DNA of 64,000 nt from Candidatus Chlorohelix allophototropha (GTDB lineage Bacteria > Chloroflexota > Chloroflexia > Chloroheliales > Chloroheliaceae). Made by a program: the position numbers and the translations under genes. The number at the start of each line of letters is the position of its first letter. Position 1 is the stretch's first letter. The notes below the pieces were generated by a model. The model was not told the DNA's origin and did no database searches. It saw only the letters and a list, made by a program, of their open reading frames with translations. This document shows, in pieces, positions 50,819 through 60,779 of this stretch. The stretch covers positions 2,294,001 through 2,358,000 of the forward strand of contig NZ_CP128400.1 of NCBI RefSeq assembly GCF_030389965.1, given 5' to 3'.

Positions 50819-51817
50819 TCAAATCACCAGCCAACTAGTGACACGCTTGGAGGCTTGGAACGCTGCCCACGCGCATGCCGCAATCAGCGACTTATCTTCG
50901 CGCAAAGTAACCCGCGCTTGCTTAATCGTTTCCTCGTCCACCTGATAAGCTGCCAGCGCCACCAATAATAATAACCGCGCCAACGCCTTATGCTCTTCCT
51001 CCAAATCCGCTACAGCCTCTTCAACCCATTTACGGCTAATCCCCATCGCTTCCCCATGCCAGTTATCCAGCGAAGTTAGAACCCGGCTACGTATTGGCGC
51101 AGGTATGGCGGCTTGTCCGGCAGTTTCAATTACTGTGGCTAAACGGGCTAAAGCTTCGGCAATCGCTTTGTTGGGGGTTGCCCAAGCCAGTTCCTGCGGC
51201 AAAGGGGCACTCGGTAGCAAGGTGAGCGATGTGCCGGGCTTGACCTTCTGGTGAGCTACCAGCCACAGCACCGGCGCAAATACCCCACTTCTGACCAAAC
51301 CTGTCAGTGCGCCCATTTCAGGGGTTAACCCGCCCTCTACGAAAATAGTGACCATGCGGTTGATATAGTGAAATATAAAAGCCGTACCGAGGTATTCGGG
51401 GGCAGTACTGCTCGAAAAAGGCGGGGTTTTTAGGGTTGCTTCTTCTGGCGTTCGTATAGCTTTTGCCCACTGTATCGCTTTTTTCTTCTCAGCGTCATTT
51501 TTCTCTGCCGAGTAAGCGCGCATTAACATGCCATGCACTTCCCGGCAATAGGGGCAAGCATTGGATTCTGATACGGTCGTTGCAATTGCTTCCTTGATTT
51601 CGCGCCGCACTTGCCCGTGCAGCATCGTTTCCCGCACCAGCATCCAAATTCCTGCCATTATTTCAGGTTGGGACGAATGTATTGTAAAAGGTGGGCTGAT
51701 TACAAAATCACGTTGCATTTGCCGATAGGCTTCTGCTACCAAACCTTGCGCGTTTCGAGGCGACACCGCTTTTACATATTTGATACGCCCTGTTGCTACC
51801 CCTTCCATCACTCTCAT
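50819..51817 (-). CDS. AhpD-like / carboxymuconolactone decarboxylase family protein
   Basis: A 332-residue helical protein. Residues about 55-110 carry the AhpD core: LVRETMLHGQVRREIKEAIATTVSESNACPYCREVHGMLM, with the CPYC dithiol and the downstream histidine of the peroxidase-like EAxxxxSxxNxCxYCxxxH signature. The remaining C-terminal two thirds is a variable helical region with a second low-similarity repeat. It is probably a thiol-based reductase or peroxidase. AAGGGA precedes ATG 51817. It follows the secreted glycosidase gene after 21 bases, so they may be co-transcribed, although the roles appear unrelated. Confidence 0.82.
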   Translation of the reverse strand: MRVMEGVATGRIKYVKAVSPRNAQGLVAEAYRQMQRDFVISPPFTIHSSQPEIMAGIWMLVRETMLHGQVRREIKEAIATTVSESNACPYCREVHGMLMRAYSAEKNDAEKKKAIQWAKAIRTPEEATLKTPPFSSSTAPEYLGTAFIFHYINRMVTIFVEGGLTPEMGALTGLVRSGVFAPVLWLVAHQKVKPGTSLTLLPSAPLPQELAWATPNKAIAEALARLATVIETAGQAAIPAPIRSRVLTSLDNWHGEAMGISRKWVEEAVADLEEEHKALARLLLLVALAAYQVDEETIKQARVTLREDKSLIAACAWAAFQASKRVTSWLVI

Positions 51818-51838
51818 GGCTTTTCCCTTCTGGATTTT

Positions 51839-54115
51839 CTATAGCCAACCGCGCCCAATTACTACTTGCCAGCCTAGCAAGCCCAACAGTGTTTCGAAGC
51901 GTGTCCCCTTTAATTCCGGGTGGTATTCAAAACGCGCCCGTTGGAAATATTGCACCGTATATATTTTGCCATCGGCAGGGTTTAATTCGCTAAATTCCTC
52001 GCTGATGGGGAATCCGAATTGCGCCAGCCCACCGTTACGTTCCCAGTAGAAGCGGAAGCCATAACTAAGGCTATGCCCAGTTTCCTTAAAATAAAGGCTG
52101 TTGGCGTTGGAGGTAAAGGCAGTAACACTGCGGAAGGCGGCTTCTTGACTGCGTCCGGCAGTTATATCGCTTCCTAGCAAGCCTAGCAATACCTCGTAGC
52201 GCGTCCCCTTATTTTCAGGGTGGTATTCAAAACGATTTCTTTGGAAATACTGTACGGTGAAGCCGTTTTCGGTTAATTCTTCGCTAAGCGGATAACCGTA
52301 CATTGCCAAACCGCCGTTATTTTGCCAGTAAGTTAGGAAACTGCCTTTCAGGTTATGTCCGGTTTCGGGGAAATACCACGCGCCGTTACCAAGCGCGGCA
52401 ACTTTCTTGAAAGCGGGCGGTTGCGCCGGGACGTGGATATAATACAGTCGGTTCGCTTCGGCATTGAAATTAAGGCTCGCCGCGCCACTTGTCATATTTG
52501 TATCAGGCAAACCCGGTGTAGTAATTTTTAGCTGCGCACTCTTGTCACGGAAGGGGAAAAGCGTGTCAAGGTCGAGCGTAATTGGGGTAGGCTGCGTTGC
52601 CAGCAACCATAAATCCGCCCCTTGCCAGAATGCCGAGAAAGGCGAAGCTTGGGGTTGAGTAAAGCGTATCACCCCACTTTGGCGGTTTGTGGCGTTGGTA
52701 AATAGGGCGTGCGCTCCCTCATAAAGGTAATAAATGTTGCTACCGTCCGGTTTTAAATCGGACAGATTAAGGGTAGGCAAGAAATTCTCGCCGCGCATAA
52801 AAGCGGCAAAAGTGCTTAGCGCGTAATAGGAGGGCTTGGGTTGGGTGTTGTTATCCAGCAAGCCGTAATTATTCTCAACCGCATTAAAGCCGGACGGAAA
52901 ATTAACCAACATCCATTTCAGCCCACCCGCGAACCCGCGTGATGCTAGAAATAACCATAAGGCGGTTTCCTGCGAGGCGGTGACGTTCAACGGTACGGTT
53001 GCTCCATCGCTATGGGCGTTAGAATAACCAAACTCTTCCAATGTTACCGGGCGTTGGGGGAAAGTGCTTTGCAAATTGGTCAGCAGGTTCATGGTAGTTA
53101 CTACCCCGCTGTAGCCTTCGGAGACAAAGCGATGCAGTGACACAAAATTCAGGCGTTCGTTTGCTTGCAACTTGGCGAAAACAATATTGCTCCAACCAAC
53201 GGTAACGGGCGCGTCCGGTTCGGCTTCCCGTAAGGGTTGCAAGCGGGTGCTGAGCCATGCGTCCAATGTGCCGCTCAAGGCATCAAGATAAACACGCCAT
53301 TTATTTGATTCGGCAGAATCTATGTAATCCAGCGTGGTTTTGCCGGACTGAGATAGTACCCATTTGGAAGAATCCGCCAAAAATTCGGTATAGAGCTTGT
53401 AGGCGTTAGCGTAATAATAGCCGCCTTTGGCATCCAGACGCGCCGGAACTACTCTTTTGCCCTCGGCGGTTTGTCGCCAAGCGTCCACTTGCGCCTGAGA
53501 CATACGCTCACCATATGCCTTGATAAAATCGTCGCGTTGTAGCGGCACGTTTGTACCGGCTGGATAGGTGGCGGGTACTACATCGCCGAATTGCGGCTCA
53601 TTTTTCAAGTCGTAGCCGAACAGGGCAGAGTTATTGCGGTAACGGGCGACGATGCGCTTGTTCAATTGCGCTTCTTTTGCCAAATCAGGCTCATCATAAT
53701 CGTTAAAGGCGAGCAGAATCAGCAACTTACGAGCGGCGGCTATTTCAAAAACCTTATCCAGTTTGGAAAAGTTATTGGCATTTATATCATCACGTAGCGG
53801 TTTCATCACAAATATGCGAACCGTGTTCAAACCCGCATCGGCAACCATCTGGAAATTACGTGCTATCAAGTCGGCATCAAACTTGTCGTTATCCCACATG
53901 AGCCATGCACGATCGGTGTTGCCGACATAGTTTGCGCCCATCATAAAAATGGGTTGTCCTGAACCGTTTACAAAGTGTGTGCCGGAAACCCGCACCGGTG
54001 CATTGGTATCGGTTGCTTGCGCGGGGGTTGTGCCGGGGTTAAGCGTGGTTAGCAGCAGCGACAGGCTTAACAGTATAACTACAACAATACCACCCCGAAT
54101 TGTACCTTTTGACAT
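51839..54115 (-). CDS. Secreted glycoside hydrolase (GH5-like) with C-terminal repeats
   Basis: A 758-residue exported protein. A signal peptide (about 1-35) is followed by a clan-A TIM-barrel glycosidase resembling family 5 mannanases: FMMGANYVGN, NTVRIFVMKP, the acid/base Glu in YDLKNEPQFG and the nucleophile Glu in VTLEEFGYSNAH. The C-terminus holds two copies of a roughly 65-residue repeat: YFPETGHNLKGSFLTYWQNNGG ... YFQRNRFEYHPENKGTRYEVLLGLLG, and YFKETGHSLSYGFRFYWERNGG ... YFQRARFEYHPELKGTRFETLLGLLG. Such repeats recur on exported Chloroflexota proteins and may bind cell-surface polymers. Substrate is inferred as a beta-mannan or similar glycan, not proven. Confidence 0.85.
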   Translation of the reverse strand: MSKGTIRGGIVVVILLSLSLLLTTLNPGTTPAQATDTNAPVRVSGTHFVNGSGQPIFMMGANYVGNTDRAWLMWDNDKFDADLIARNFQMVADAGLNTVRIFVMKPLRDDINANNFSKLDKVFEIAAARKLLILLAFNDYDEPDLAKEAQLNKRIVARYRNNSALFGYDLKNEPQFGDVVPATYPAGTNVPLQRDDFIKAYGERMSQAQVDAWRQTAEGKRVVPARLDAKGGYYYANAYKLYTEFLADSSKWVLSQSGKTTLDYIDSAESNKWRVYLDALSGTLDAWLSTRLQPLREAEPDAPVTVGWSNIVFAKLQANERLNFVSLHRFVSEGYSGVVTTMNLLTNLQSTFPQRPVTLEEFGYSNAHSDGATVPLNVTASQETALWLFLASRGFAGGLKWMLVNFPSGFNAVENNYGLLDNNTQPKPSYYALSTFAAFMRGENFLPTLNLSDLKPDGSNIYYLYEGAHALFTNATNRQSGVIRFTQPQASPFSAFWQGADLWLLATQPTPITLDLDTLFPFRDKSAQLKITTPGLPDTNMTSGAASLNFNAEANRLYYIHVPAQPPAFKKVAALGNGAWYFPETGHNLKGSFLTYWQNNGGLAMYGYPLSEELTENGFTVQYFQRNRFEYHPENKGTRYEVLLGLLGSDITAGRSQEAAFRSVTAFTSNANSLYFKETGHSLSYGFRFYWERNGGLAQFGFPISEEFSELNPADGKIYTVQYFQRARFEYHPELKGTRFETLLGLLGWQVVIGRGWL

Positions 54116-54432
54116 TTTGAACAGACTTTCCTCTTGCCTCTATAGTTAACTTGTAATCGCTATTTTAACTCTTTTGGCACTTTGATGAAATAGCCCTTTT
54201 GTAGCACTAGAATATCTTATAAACGTTCAGGAAGGAAGTAGGTAGCATTTATAGTCGAATTAGATAGATAATCACAAAAATGTGACAACATTATTGCATC
54301 CTTTTAGCCCTTGTCGCGTTCATATAATGGTAATAAAATAATGATATAAATATTACTGGAACGATTTAACACTAAATATTACCAGCCCAGCTTTCTACTA
54401 AAATCACGCTAAAGCCTTTCACTGCGGTGATT
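54116..54432. other. Divergent AT-rich intergenic region
   Basis: About 310 bases between the divergent secreted glycosidase and the large C39-like protein, holding both promoters. Several -10-like TATAAT variants occur (for example around 54,324-54,345) but no convincing -35/-10 pair or repeat is identified. Confidence 0.4.
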
Positions 54433-57400
54433 ATGGAATATTCGTTAAAATTGTCTTCGGGTACACTCGAAGTTGAAGCCGGAAAACAACAAGCCTTACG
54501 CATTTTGCTAACCAACAGCGGTGAAAAGGCAGCTTTTCTTATGCTTGAGGCGCGTGGTATTGATCCTGCTTGGTTTGGCTTTATCCCTCCCGCTTTGAAG
54601 TTGGGCGCACGTTCTTCCGCAGTTGTAACCGCCACTTTGAACCCGCCTAGCGGAGTTAGCGCGGAACGGCTATTACCCTCGATTGTGCTTGTGTCGGTTG
54701 AAACCCGCGAAACGCTGGCATCCGAAAACTTTATTCTATCGGTAATAGACCCCACTGCGCCGAAAAAAAGAAAACGCCCCTTCCGCTTAATCCCCAGTGT
54801 CAGCCTGTTCAGCCTTTTAATGGCTCTTTCCTTAGCTTTATCGGGGGTAGTGCTGTTTAACGGTACTATGCCCGGTACAATCAAGCAGGCAGATGCCGCA
54901 CCAAAGATTTGCGCGATTCAACCCGCTAAGTTGGTGAGCCTGTTCAGTGACGATAAAACTACCGCTATTAGGATAAGCAATCCCGACCTTACCGATATGC
55001 AGGTTTTGCGCACCGAACCGGGCGAATGGCTACCCGGTCTTTTCGATTCGTTGCTCTCCCTCTCCTCGGATAGCAGCCGTCTCGCCTATGTGACGGCGCG
55101 TAACCAGCTAATGGATGATGCCCATATCTACTTTATAGATGTGAATAAGCCTAGCGAACGGCAGGAATTAGTCTATATCCCCAAAGGATTCTGGACGGTA
55201 AAGCCGGTATGGTCGCCGGATAAAAAACGGCTGGCTTACCTTAAATTGAATGAGGTTTTGGCAGCGCGTGGCGTTTCGCAACTTGAATTATGGGTGGTAG
55301 AAGTGGGCGGGATGCCCCGCAAGATTGCAACCCCGCCGGAGCTAAAACCCGATTTATTCTTTGGAAATCCTAGCCTACCGCTTTGTTGGGGCGAGGATAA
55401 TAGCACCATTATTTTTGAAAATGCGCCCAATACGGGCGGCGGCGGCGCGGTGCAGACCGAGATAAACGTCAATACCGGCGAAAGCACCAGTGCCCCACGC
55501 CCTGTACAGCCCCGCCCGGTTGTGCGGGAAGACCTGAATGCGCGTCAGGTAGCGGGTGGTTCTGCTTGTGGCGTACCGATATTCAGCCAGAATGACCCCG
55601 CATGGCGAAATGTGGTGATGCAGGGCGCGGGTGAACAAATCGGCGATTCGGGTTGTGCCTTAGCTTCCGCCACAATGCTGCTCAATTATTACGGAATGGG
55701 TATTACGCCCGTTCAGCTAAACGCTTGCCTCGGACCTTACGCCGACCCCCTCTATTGGTCACAAGTGCCGCGTTGCACCAATGGCGTAATTTCTGGTGGA
55801 AATCGTCCTGATTTTAGCTGGGATAAATTGGATGAGGTTTTGCGTGCGGGTGACCCGGCAATTGTGGGCATGGTGCGTGGGAAAACCGGCATGCACTTTG
55901 TGGTGGTAACTTCGGGCGGTGGGGCGAACGGCGCAAATTATGCCGTTACCGACCCGTGGGATGGCAGCACTAATAAAACCCTGCAATATTTTTTCAACGT
56001 GGGCTATAACCCCACTTGGATTGTGACTTACAGCGGTCCCGGACACAATTGCAATCGTCTTGTAGCTTCTGAAGGTGAACCGGTTTCGGTGACAGGCATT
56101 TCTGACGGCGCGGTTTATCGCAACCCGGTTACGCTAGGTGAAATAAAGGGCGCAAGCACCAGCCTTATAACGGCAGAGGTGGTGAATGTTGCGCCGGACT
56201 CCGGGGATAGCTACAATGCAAATCCTTCTTCTCCGGGACTGATACCGGGGGTAGCGCCCCAGCCATGCTCTACGCTTACCCCAAGCTCATCAGCAGCCAG
56301 CAAGAGCGCCGCTACCCAACCTTATATTCAGGGGATGCGGCTGGAAAAAGAAGGAATTTACTACATAAATATCAGCTTGCGACTTTGGGACGATACGAGA
56401 GGTCCCGCGCCTTCTAATACCAATTTGGTGGGGGTGACGCGCTTCAAGTTTACGATTGATCGCACCCCGCCGCGAGTGGTTGCCACTTTATTGAGCGATA
56501 CCAACACCGGAAATCTGATTCCGGGCGTTGGTGCGTCCCAACCCTCGCCTTGCTTAGGCGCTACGCAAAGTGTTCAAGGGCAAAACCAGCCGCCTGAAAT
56601 AAAAGGCACCGCCCGGATTCGGCTAACCGGAATTGATGTGCTGAGTGGCGTAACCAGCATTGAATATCAACTTGACGGGGGCAAATGGGATCTTTACAGT
56701 ACCGATACTAACTTTAATCGCGTGTTGGAAGTAAGTCAGGAAGGCTATCATACCGTTACTTATCGCGCTACTGATGTGGCGGGAAACGTTTCGGCTACCG
56801 AGAGCTTTACTTTCAGGGTGTTGCCCGGCGATCAACCTACCGCTGCGCCGCGACAGGCTGCCCCCGCTTTTATCCCCACTCCTGTGGTTGCGCCCGCTGC
56901 CAACCCGACATCAACACCCTTGCCTACCGCTACTTACACGCCTGTAACGCTAACCGCTACTCTAACGCTGTCGGCTACCGTTACCCCGAAACCTTCGATT
57001 ACACCTACTTTTTCACCGACAATAACCCCTACTTCGGTGATTACTTCTTCCACGCAAACGCCGTTCATTACGGCTACTGCCACCGTTACTGCTACCACTC
57101 CGACTCTCTCTCCAACGCTAACGACTACCGTTACGCCGGGTATAACTGCCACTGTCACAACCACCAGCGTGAGCGCTACTGTGGCTACGACTGTTACCCC
57201 TACTGCCACCTCAACCCCTACTCAGGTGTTGCAAACAAGCGCGTCTGTACTGAATTTTGCGCCCGATGCCAGCGACTTACCCTTAGTTATCAGCAATGGC
57301 GGAACTTCGGCTATAAATTGGAGTGGGGTATTTAGCGGTACTACCCTGTTGGGTAGCCTTTCTCCTGCCAGTGGCACTCTAAGCCCCGGACAGAGCATAA

Positions 57401-58200
57401 CCCTTACGGTATCTGTAGTCAGACCGTTGGTGCTGGATGCGCCTACCAGCGCACGCTTGTTGCTCGATTCGAACGGCGGGAAGGTGGAAGTCGCTTTGAA
57501 CGTGCAGCCTAGCCCCATCAGCGCGACTTTTATTACCCCCCCGAATGGGACAGTTTTGAGCGGTACAGTCCCGATAAGTTTTTCGGTCAAAGGGACAGTT
57601 GACCATATCAGCCTTTCTGCCAGTTATATTGCGCCGCTAACTGCCACGCCTACTCCGGTTACAGGCACAGTTACTCCTACTCCCACAATAGTAAAATTGG
57701 GAAAGGCAAATGCGGCTTCTCGGTGGCAATATCAGTTTGATACTACCGCTATTCCACCCGTTGATAACCTCACGCTGTTGGCTAATGCTTGCCGCAGCCC
57801 GGATGAATCGGTGTGTACGCTTGCGTTGGTTTCGCCTGTGAACCTATCTGTGGCGCGTCCGGTGGCAGAATTTGCTGCCTCCTTAAGTGGCGCGAGTTTC
57901 CCAATTGATAGCGGCTTGCCTGTAACTGCAACCGTTTCAGGTGGTTATGCCAATCACATAAATGTAACTTTGACTCCTGCCGATTCAACCGCGCCGATTC
58001 TAAGCGTGAAGCTGACCATTTTGAGCGGTTGGCATGCGCTGGTAACTACAAATTTAAAAGTAGGAAAGTACGCTCTAACGGGTGTGGTTTGTTGGAGTGC
58101 GGATGAGTCGTTGTGTTACCCAATGACCGAGCGGGATAACCTGAATGTAATTGCTGCGGCTGTACCAACACCAACTCCAACACCAACGCCTACTCCGTAG
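54433..58200 (+). CDS. Membrane-anchored multidomain protein with C39-type peptidase domain
   Basis: A 1,255-residue protein. The first 110 residues form an Ig-like segment on the cytoplasmic side; one TM helix (120-143) follows. The outer part contains a beta-propeller-like region (about 200-330, SPDKKRLAYL and LCWGEDNSTIIFE), then a papain-like C39_2 peptidase domain (380-535) with Gln386, Cys408 in GDSGCALAS, His488 in MHFVVV and Asp507 in VTDPWDGS. Next are Ig-like regions (550-800), a Thr/Pro linker (about 810-935) and two more beta domains, ending in a PT repeat. It may process or bind secreted peptides or cell wall. The active-site residues appear intact; targets are unknown. GTG 54427 is a possible alternative start. 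Confidence 0.85.
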   Translation: MEYSLKLSSGTLEVEAGKQQALRILLTNSGEKAAFLMLEARGIDPAWFGFIPPALKLGARSSAVVTATLNPPSGVSAERLLPSIVLVSVETRETLASENFILSVIDPTAPKKRKRPFRLIPSVSLFSLLMALSLALSGVVLFNGTMPGTIKQADAAPKICAIQPAKLVSLFSDDKTTAIRISNPDLTDMQVLRTEPGEWLPGLFDSLLSLSSDSSRLAYVTARNQLMDDAHIYFIDVNKPSERQELVYIPKGFWTVKPVWSPDKKRLAYLKLNEVLAARGVSQLELWVVEVGGMPRKIATPPELKPDLFFGNPSLPLCWGEDNSTIIFENAPNTGGGGAVQTEINVNTGESTSAPRPVQPRPVVREDLNARQVAGGSACGVPIFSQNDPAWRNVVMQGAGEQIGDSGCALASATMLLNYYGMGITPVQLNACLGPYADPLYWSQVPRCTNGVISGGNRPDFSWDKLDEVLRAGDPAIVGMVRGKTGMHFVVVTSGGGANGANYAVTDPWDGSTNKTLQYFFNVGYNPTWIVTYSGPGHNCNRLVASEGEPVSVTGISDGAVYRNPVTLGEIKGASTSLITAEVVNVAPDSGDSYNANPSSPGLIPGVAPQPCSTLTPSSSAASKSAATQPYIQGMRLEKEGIYYINISLRLWDDTRGPAPSNTNLVGVTRFKFTIDRTPPRVVATLLSDTNTGNLIPGVGASQPSPCLGATQSVQGQNQPPEIKGTARIRLTGIDVLSGVTSIEYQLDGGKWDLYSTDTNFNRVLEVSQEGYHTVTYRATDVAGNVSATESFTFRVLPGDQPTAAPRQAAPAFIPTPVVAPAANPTSTPLPTATYTPVTLTATLTLSATVTPKPSITPTFSPTITPTSVITSSTQTPFITATATVTATTPTLSPTLTTTVTPGITATVTTTSVSATVATTVTPTATSTPTQVLQTSASVLNFAPDASDLPLVISNGGTSAINWSGVFSGTTLLGSLSPASGTLSPGQSITLTVSVVRPLVLDAPTSARLLLDSNGGKVEVALNVQPSPISATFITPPNGTVLSGTVPISFSVKGTVDHISLSASYIAPLTATPTPVTGTVTPTPTIVKLGKANAASRWQYQFDTTAIPPVDNLTLLANACRSPDESVCTLALVSPVNLSVARPVAEFAASLSGASFPIDSGLPVTATVSGGYANHINVTLTPADSTAPILSVKLTILSGWHALVTTNLKVGKYALTGVVCWSADESLCYPMTERDNLNVIAAAVPTPTPTPTPTP

Positions 58201-58212
58201 CCGTCCAACGAA

Positions 58213-58233
58213 GGGCGTATTCAAATACGCCCC
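58213..58233. repeat. Left hairpin repeat flanking the IS
   Basis: GGGCGTATT-CA-AATACGCCCC is a family A palindrome abutting the left end of the insertion sequence. The same 21 bases occur at the right end (59660-59680), so it behaves as a direct repeat flanking the element. Confidence 0.8.
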
Positions 58234-59658
58234 ATGGTCGTCAATTTAAGAGCTGCGGAAGCAAAATAGGAGGACTATTAAGCAGCTGAAAACTGGAGGG
58301 TTTGGATTTTTTCCTATCCAAACGACAGCCTTTTTGCATACTAGCACAAATATAAATCAATTCTTGCAGTAAGTGGGGCGGATTATCAATACGAAACAGT
58401 AAGCTGCGGGCGTGTGCTCGCACAATACGACTAGCCTTGATGAGACTGCGTTCCGCTTCTTGCCATACCCCTGCCAGCACTAACCAGTGCTGAATAATTT
58501 GCCCAATCAGTTTGGCATATATTTCGCATAATATCGCCCAAGGCTTGTGGCTATGCCAGCGTTCCAATCCACCCCCACTTTTCCACAATTTGAAAAGAAG
58601 TTCAATCTGCCAGCGTAACCGATACAATACTGCCACTTCTGCGGGACTAGCCTGCTCCTGCGATAGATTGGTTAGATACACACTCCAGTAGCTTAAGGCT
58701 TGACGTTCGGCGCTGACCGGACGCTGCTGCTTGCGTGCCAACTCCTTGAAAGCCTGCTGACGAGTTTGTACTACTCCAGAAGGTACTTGCCATGCCACTA
58801 ACCGACAGCGCAAACGTTCTTTTACCCCCACCTCTACTACCCTATCTATCAGCTTTTGTGACTGCTGTCCCAACCATTTACTCAAAGCTAGGGGTTGTTG
58901 GTGCGCCCCGTACACTTGTAGTCCGGTTTGAGCTTTGGTTAGGTACAATACCGCTTGCGCTTCTAATTCTTTCAATCGTGCCAATTTGAAATAGCCTAAA
59001 TCGGTTATCCGTAGCGCTCCCGCTGGTAAACTTAGCTTTTGATGCGGTCCTTGCCGATCGTGCAGACGGGCTGGACTTAATTCCGGTCCCAGTAGCGCCC
59101 CGCTTAGCAGTTCCAAACCCACGTGCAGTTTCAGACCAGCCTCACTTTGACTACCCTCTTTCCCACACCCTTGCCAATGGGCGCTCAAGGTTGGCGGTAA
59201 ACTGATAGTCGAACTATCCAGTACATACACCCCTTTGAAGCGTTGCAGTAGGCTCAAACTCGCTGGTTCCTGCCCTAGCATTTTTTCTACACACCAACCT
59301 AACAAAGCCTGTAAATAACTTGCCGCTTGGCTTGTAAAACTCTGGTCAAGCGCTTGTTTGCTAACCTTGGCTATTTGTGCCAGTTCACTCCGACTTGCCT
59401 CAGGATTGGACAGCCAGCCTCCGATTAGCGCTTTGGCGAATGTGGCGCCATCCAGTTTTGAACGGCGTTGTCGAAAACCCGTCTCCACTGCCAGATGTTG
59501 CGCTGTTTCATTAAATAGGGCTTGCAAATTCCCCGCTATTTGTTTAAGCTTTTCCATGAAAGTACCTGTGTTTGGCTTAAGGTTTTTTTTTGCAATTAAA
59601 TCTTTGCCACAGGTACTTTCTTTTGTCTACTTCCCATTCTTTTTAAATTGACGACCAT
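58234..59658. mobile_element. IS4-family insertion sequence
   Basis: A 1,425-base element with perfect 16-base terminal inverted repeats ATGGTCGTCAATTTAA at 58234-58249 and its complement at 59643-59658. The single gene is a transposase on the minus strand whose stop codon falls inside the left repeat. Both ends abut the same palindromic interspersed repeat. Intact gene and perfect ends suggest recent insertion and possible activity. Confidence 0.9.
58241..59557 (-). CDS. IS4-family DDE transposase
   Basis: A 438-residue transposase, apparently intact. DDE residues: Asp114 in VYVLDSSTISLP, Asp186 in LRITDLGYF and Glu319 in the YREK signature Y312-R315-E319-K326 (YRLRWQIELLFKLWK), diagnostic of the IS4 family. 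An N-terminal helical domain (1-100) would bind the ends. Translation begins about 90 bases inside the right terminus. Cut-and-paste transposition is the family mechanism. No passenger gene is present. Confidence 0.93.
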   Translation of the reverse strand: MEKLKQIAGNLQALFNETAQHLAVETGFRQRRSKLDGATFAKALIGGWLSNPEASRSELAQIAKVSKQALDQSFTSQAASYLQALLGWCVEKMLGQEPASLSLLQRFKGVYVLDSSTISLPPTLSAHWQGCGKEGSQSEAGLKLHVGLELLSGALLGPELSPARLHDRQGPHQKLSLPAGALRITDLGYFKLARLKELEAQAVLYLTKAQTGLQVYGAHQQPLALSKWLGQQSQKLIDRVVEVGVKERLRCRLVAWQVPSGVVQTRQQAFKELARKQQRPVSAERQALSYWSVYLTNLSQEQASPAEVAVLYRLRWQIELLFKLWKSGGGLERWHSHKPWAILCEIYAKLIGQIIQHWLVLAGVWQEAERSLIKASRIVRAHARSLLFRIDNPPHLLQELIYICASMQKGCRLDRKKSKPSSFQLLNSPPILLPQLLN

Positions 59659-59752
59659 GGGGCGTATTCAAATACGCCCCTACGAATTAAAACCGCCTCG
59701 TTCGGATGCGGTTCGGGGGACGGGTGGGAGCATCGCGATGCTCCCGGTTTCC
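59659..59752. repeat. Right hairpin repeat and second palindrome
   Basis: A family A hairpin (GGGGCGTATT-CA-AATACGCCCC, 59659-59680) followed by CCTACGAATTAAAACC as in other copies, then a second palindrome GGGAGCATCGCGATGCTCCC (59726-59745). The latter could serve as a transcription terminator for the sugar-kinase gene on the minus strand, although no U run follows. Confidence 0.75.
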
Positions 59753-60724
59753 TTATTTCGCCGGGTGCGACTCCAGATATTGATCTACTTCCTGACGGGT
59801 GGGCATTGCCGGAATACCGCCCGAACGCCCCACTACGATTGAGCCTACTGCTGCCGCCTGACGACAAGCTTTTTCTATCAGCTTGGCATCCTCAAAGTTA
59901 AAATTGCCGCGCCAGAGTTGATCCAGCATTCCCGCCAAAAAGCCGTCTCCCGTTCCCACCGTATCAACCACTTCGGCGACAAAAGCCGGGACGTAGCCTT
60001 GCGCGGTTTTGGTTTGGTAATAGCAGCCATCTTTATCCAGCGTAACTATTACCAGCTTGAATTGCTCTCGCCACAATTTCTTGCACCCCGCTTCTAAATC
60101 GGTTTCGCCCGTAATGAAAGTTAGCTCGGCGCGATTCAGCTTCACGATGTTGGCGTATGCAAGTGGCTGGACTACCGCTTTCCGGGCGGTAGCTTCATCT
60201 GCCCAGACCGATAAGCGTAGATTTATATCATAAGAGAGCAGCACCCCCGCTTTGCTGGCGAGTTCTAGGGCGTGATAAGTGGCGCTGGCGGAAGGTTCGG
60301 TTGCCAGCAAAAGCGAGCCGAATTGTAAAACCTTGGCGTTAGTCAAATATTCTGAGTCAATATCGCTCGGTTCTAATAGAGTGTCGGCGGAAGGGTTGCG
60401 ATAAAAGAGATATTCGGCATCGTTTCGCTCGTTCCAAGTTACAAAAGCAAGGCAGGTATTAGCGCGTTTTTCGCTTAGCAAGAAGGTTACATCGACTCCG
60501 TTTTTAGCCAGTAAATTTTTCAGATGTTGCCCGAAGAAATCAGCCCCAACCTTGCCGATAAAGCCCACCGGGCTACCCAATCGTGCCAGCCCTACCGCTA
60601 CGTTGGCAGGTGCGCCCCCCGCGGCTATCCGCAATTCACCCCGTTCTATAATGCTGGTTCCCAATTCAGGAGGAACCATATCAATCAAAGCCTCTCCCAA
60701 ACATAAAATTTCGGGCTTACCCAT
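59753..60724 (-). CDS. PfkB-family sugar kinase (fructokinase-like)
   Basis: A 323-residue ribokinase-fold kinase. Signature 1 GGAPANVAVGLARLGSPVGFIGKVGADFFGQHL and signature 2 DTVGTGDGFLAGMLDQL with the catalytic Asp in GTGD are complete; the N-terminus ILCLGEALIDMVP is typical of fructokinases and related KdgK/ribokinase members. The RNPSADTLL segment also fits fructokinase. It phosphorylates a sugar, most likely fructose, at the 6-position equivalent using ATP. AGGAG precedes ATG 60724. Adjacent genes give no pathway context. Confidence 0.9.
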   Translation of the reverse strand: MGKPEILCLGEALIDMVPPELGTSIIERGELRIAAGGAPANVAVGLARLGSPVGFIGKVGADFFGQHLKNLLAKNGVDVTFLLSEKRANTCLAFVTWNERNDAEYLFYRNPSADTLLEPSDIDSEYLTNAKVLQFGSLLLATEPSASATYHALELASKAGVLLSYDINLRLSVWADEATARKAVVQPLAYANIVKLNRAELTFITGETDLEAGCKKLWREQFKLVIVTLDKDGCYYQTKTAQGYVPAFVAEVVDTVGTGDGFLAGMLDQLWRGNFNFEDAKLIEKACRQAAAVGSIVVGRSGGIPAMPTRQEVDQYLESHPAK

Positions 60725-60779
60725 TAATTATCTCCTCTTTCCAATTCAATCCCCCAAACTTACCAGTGGGGAGTAATCG

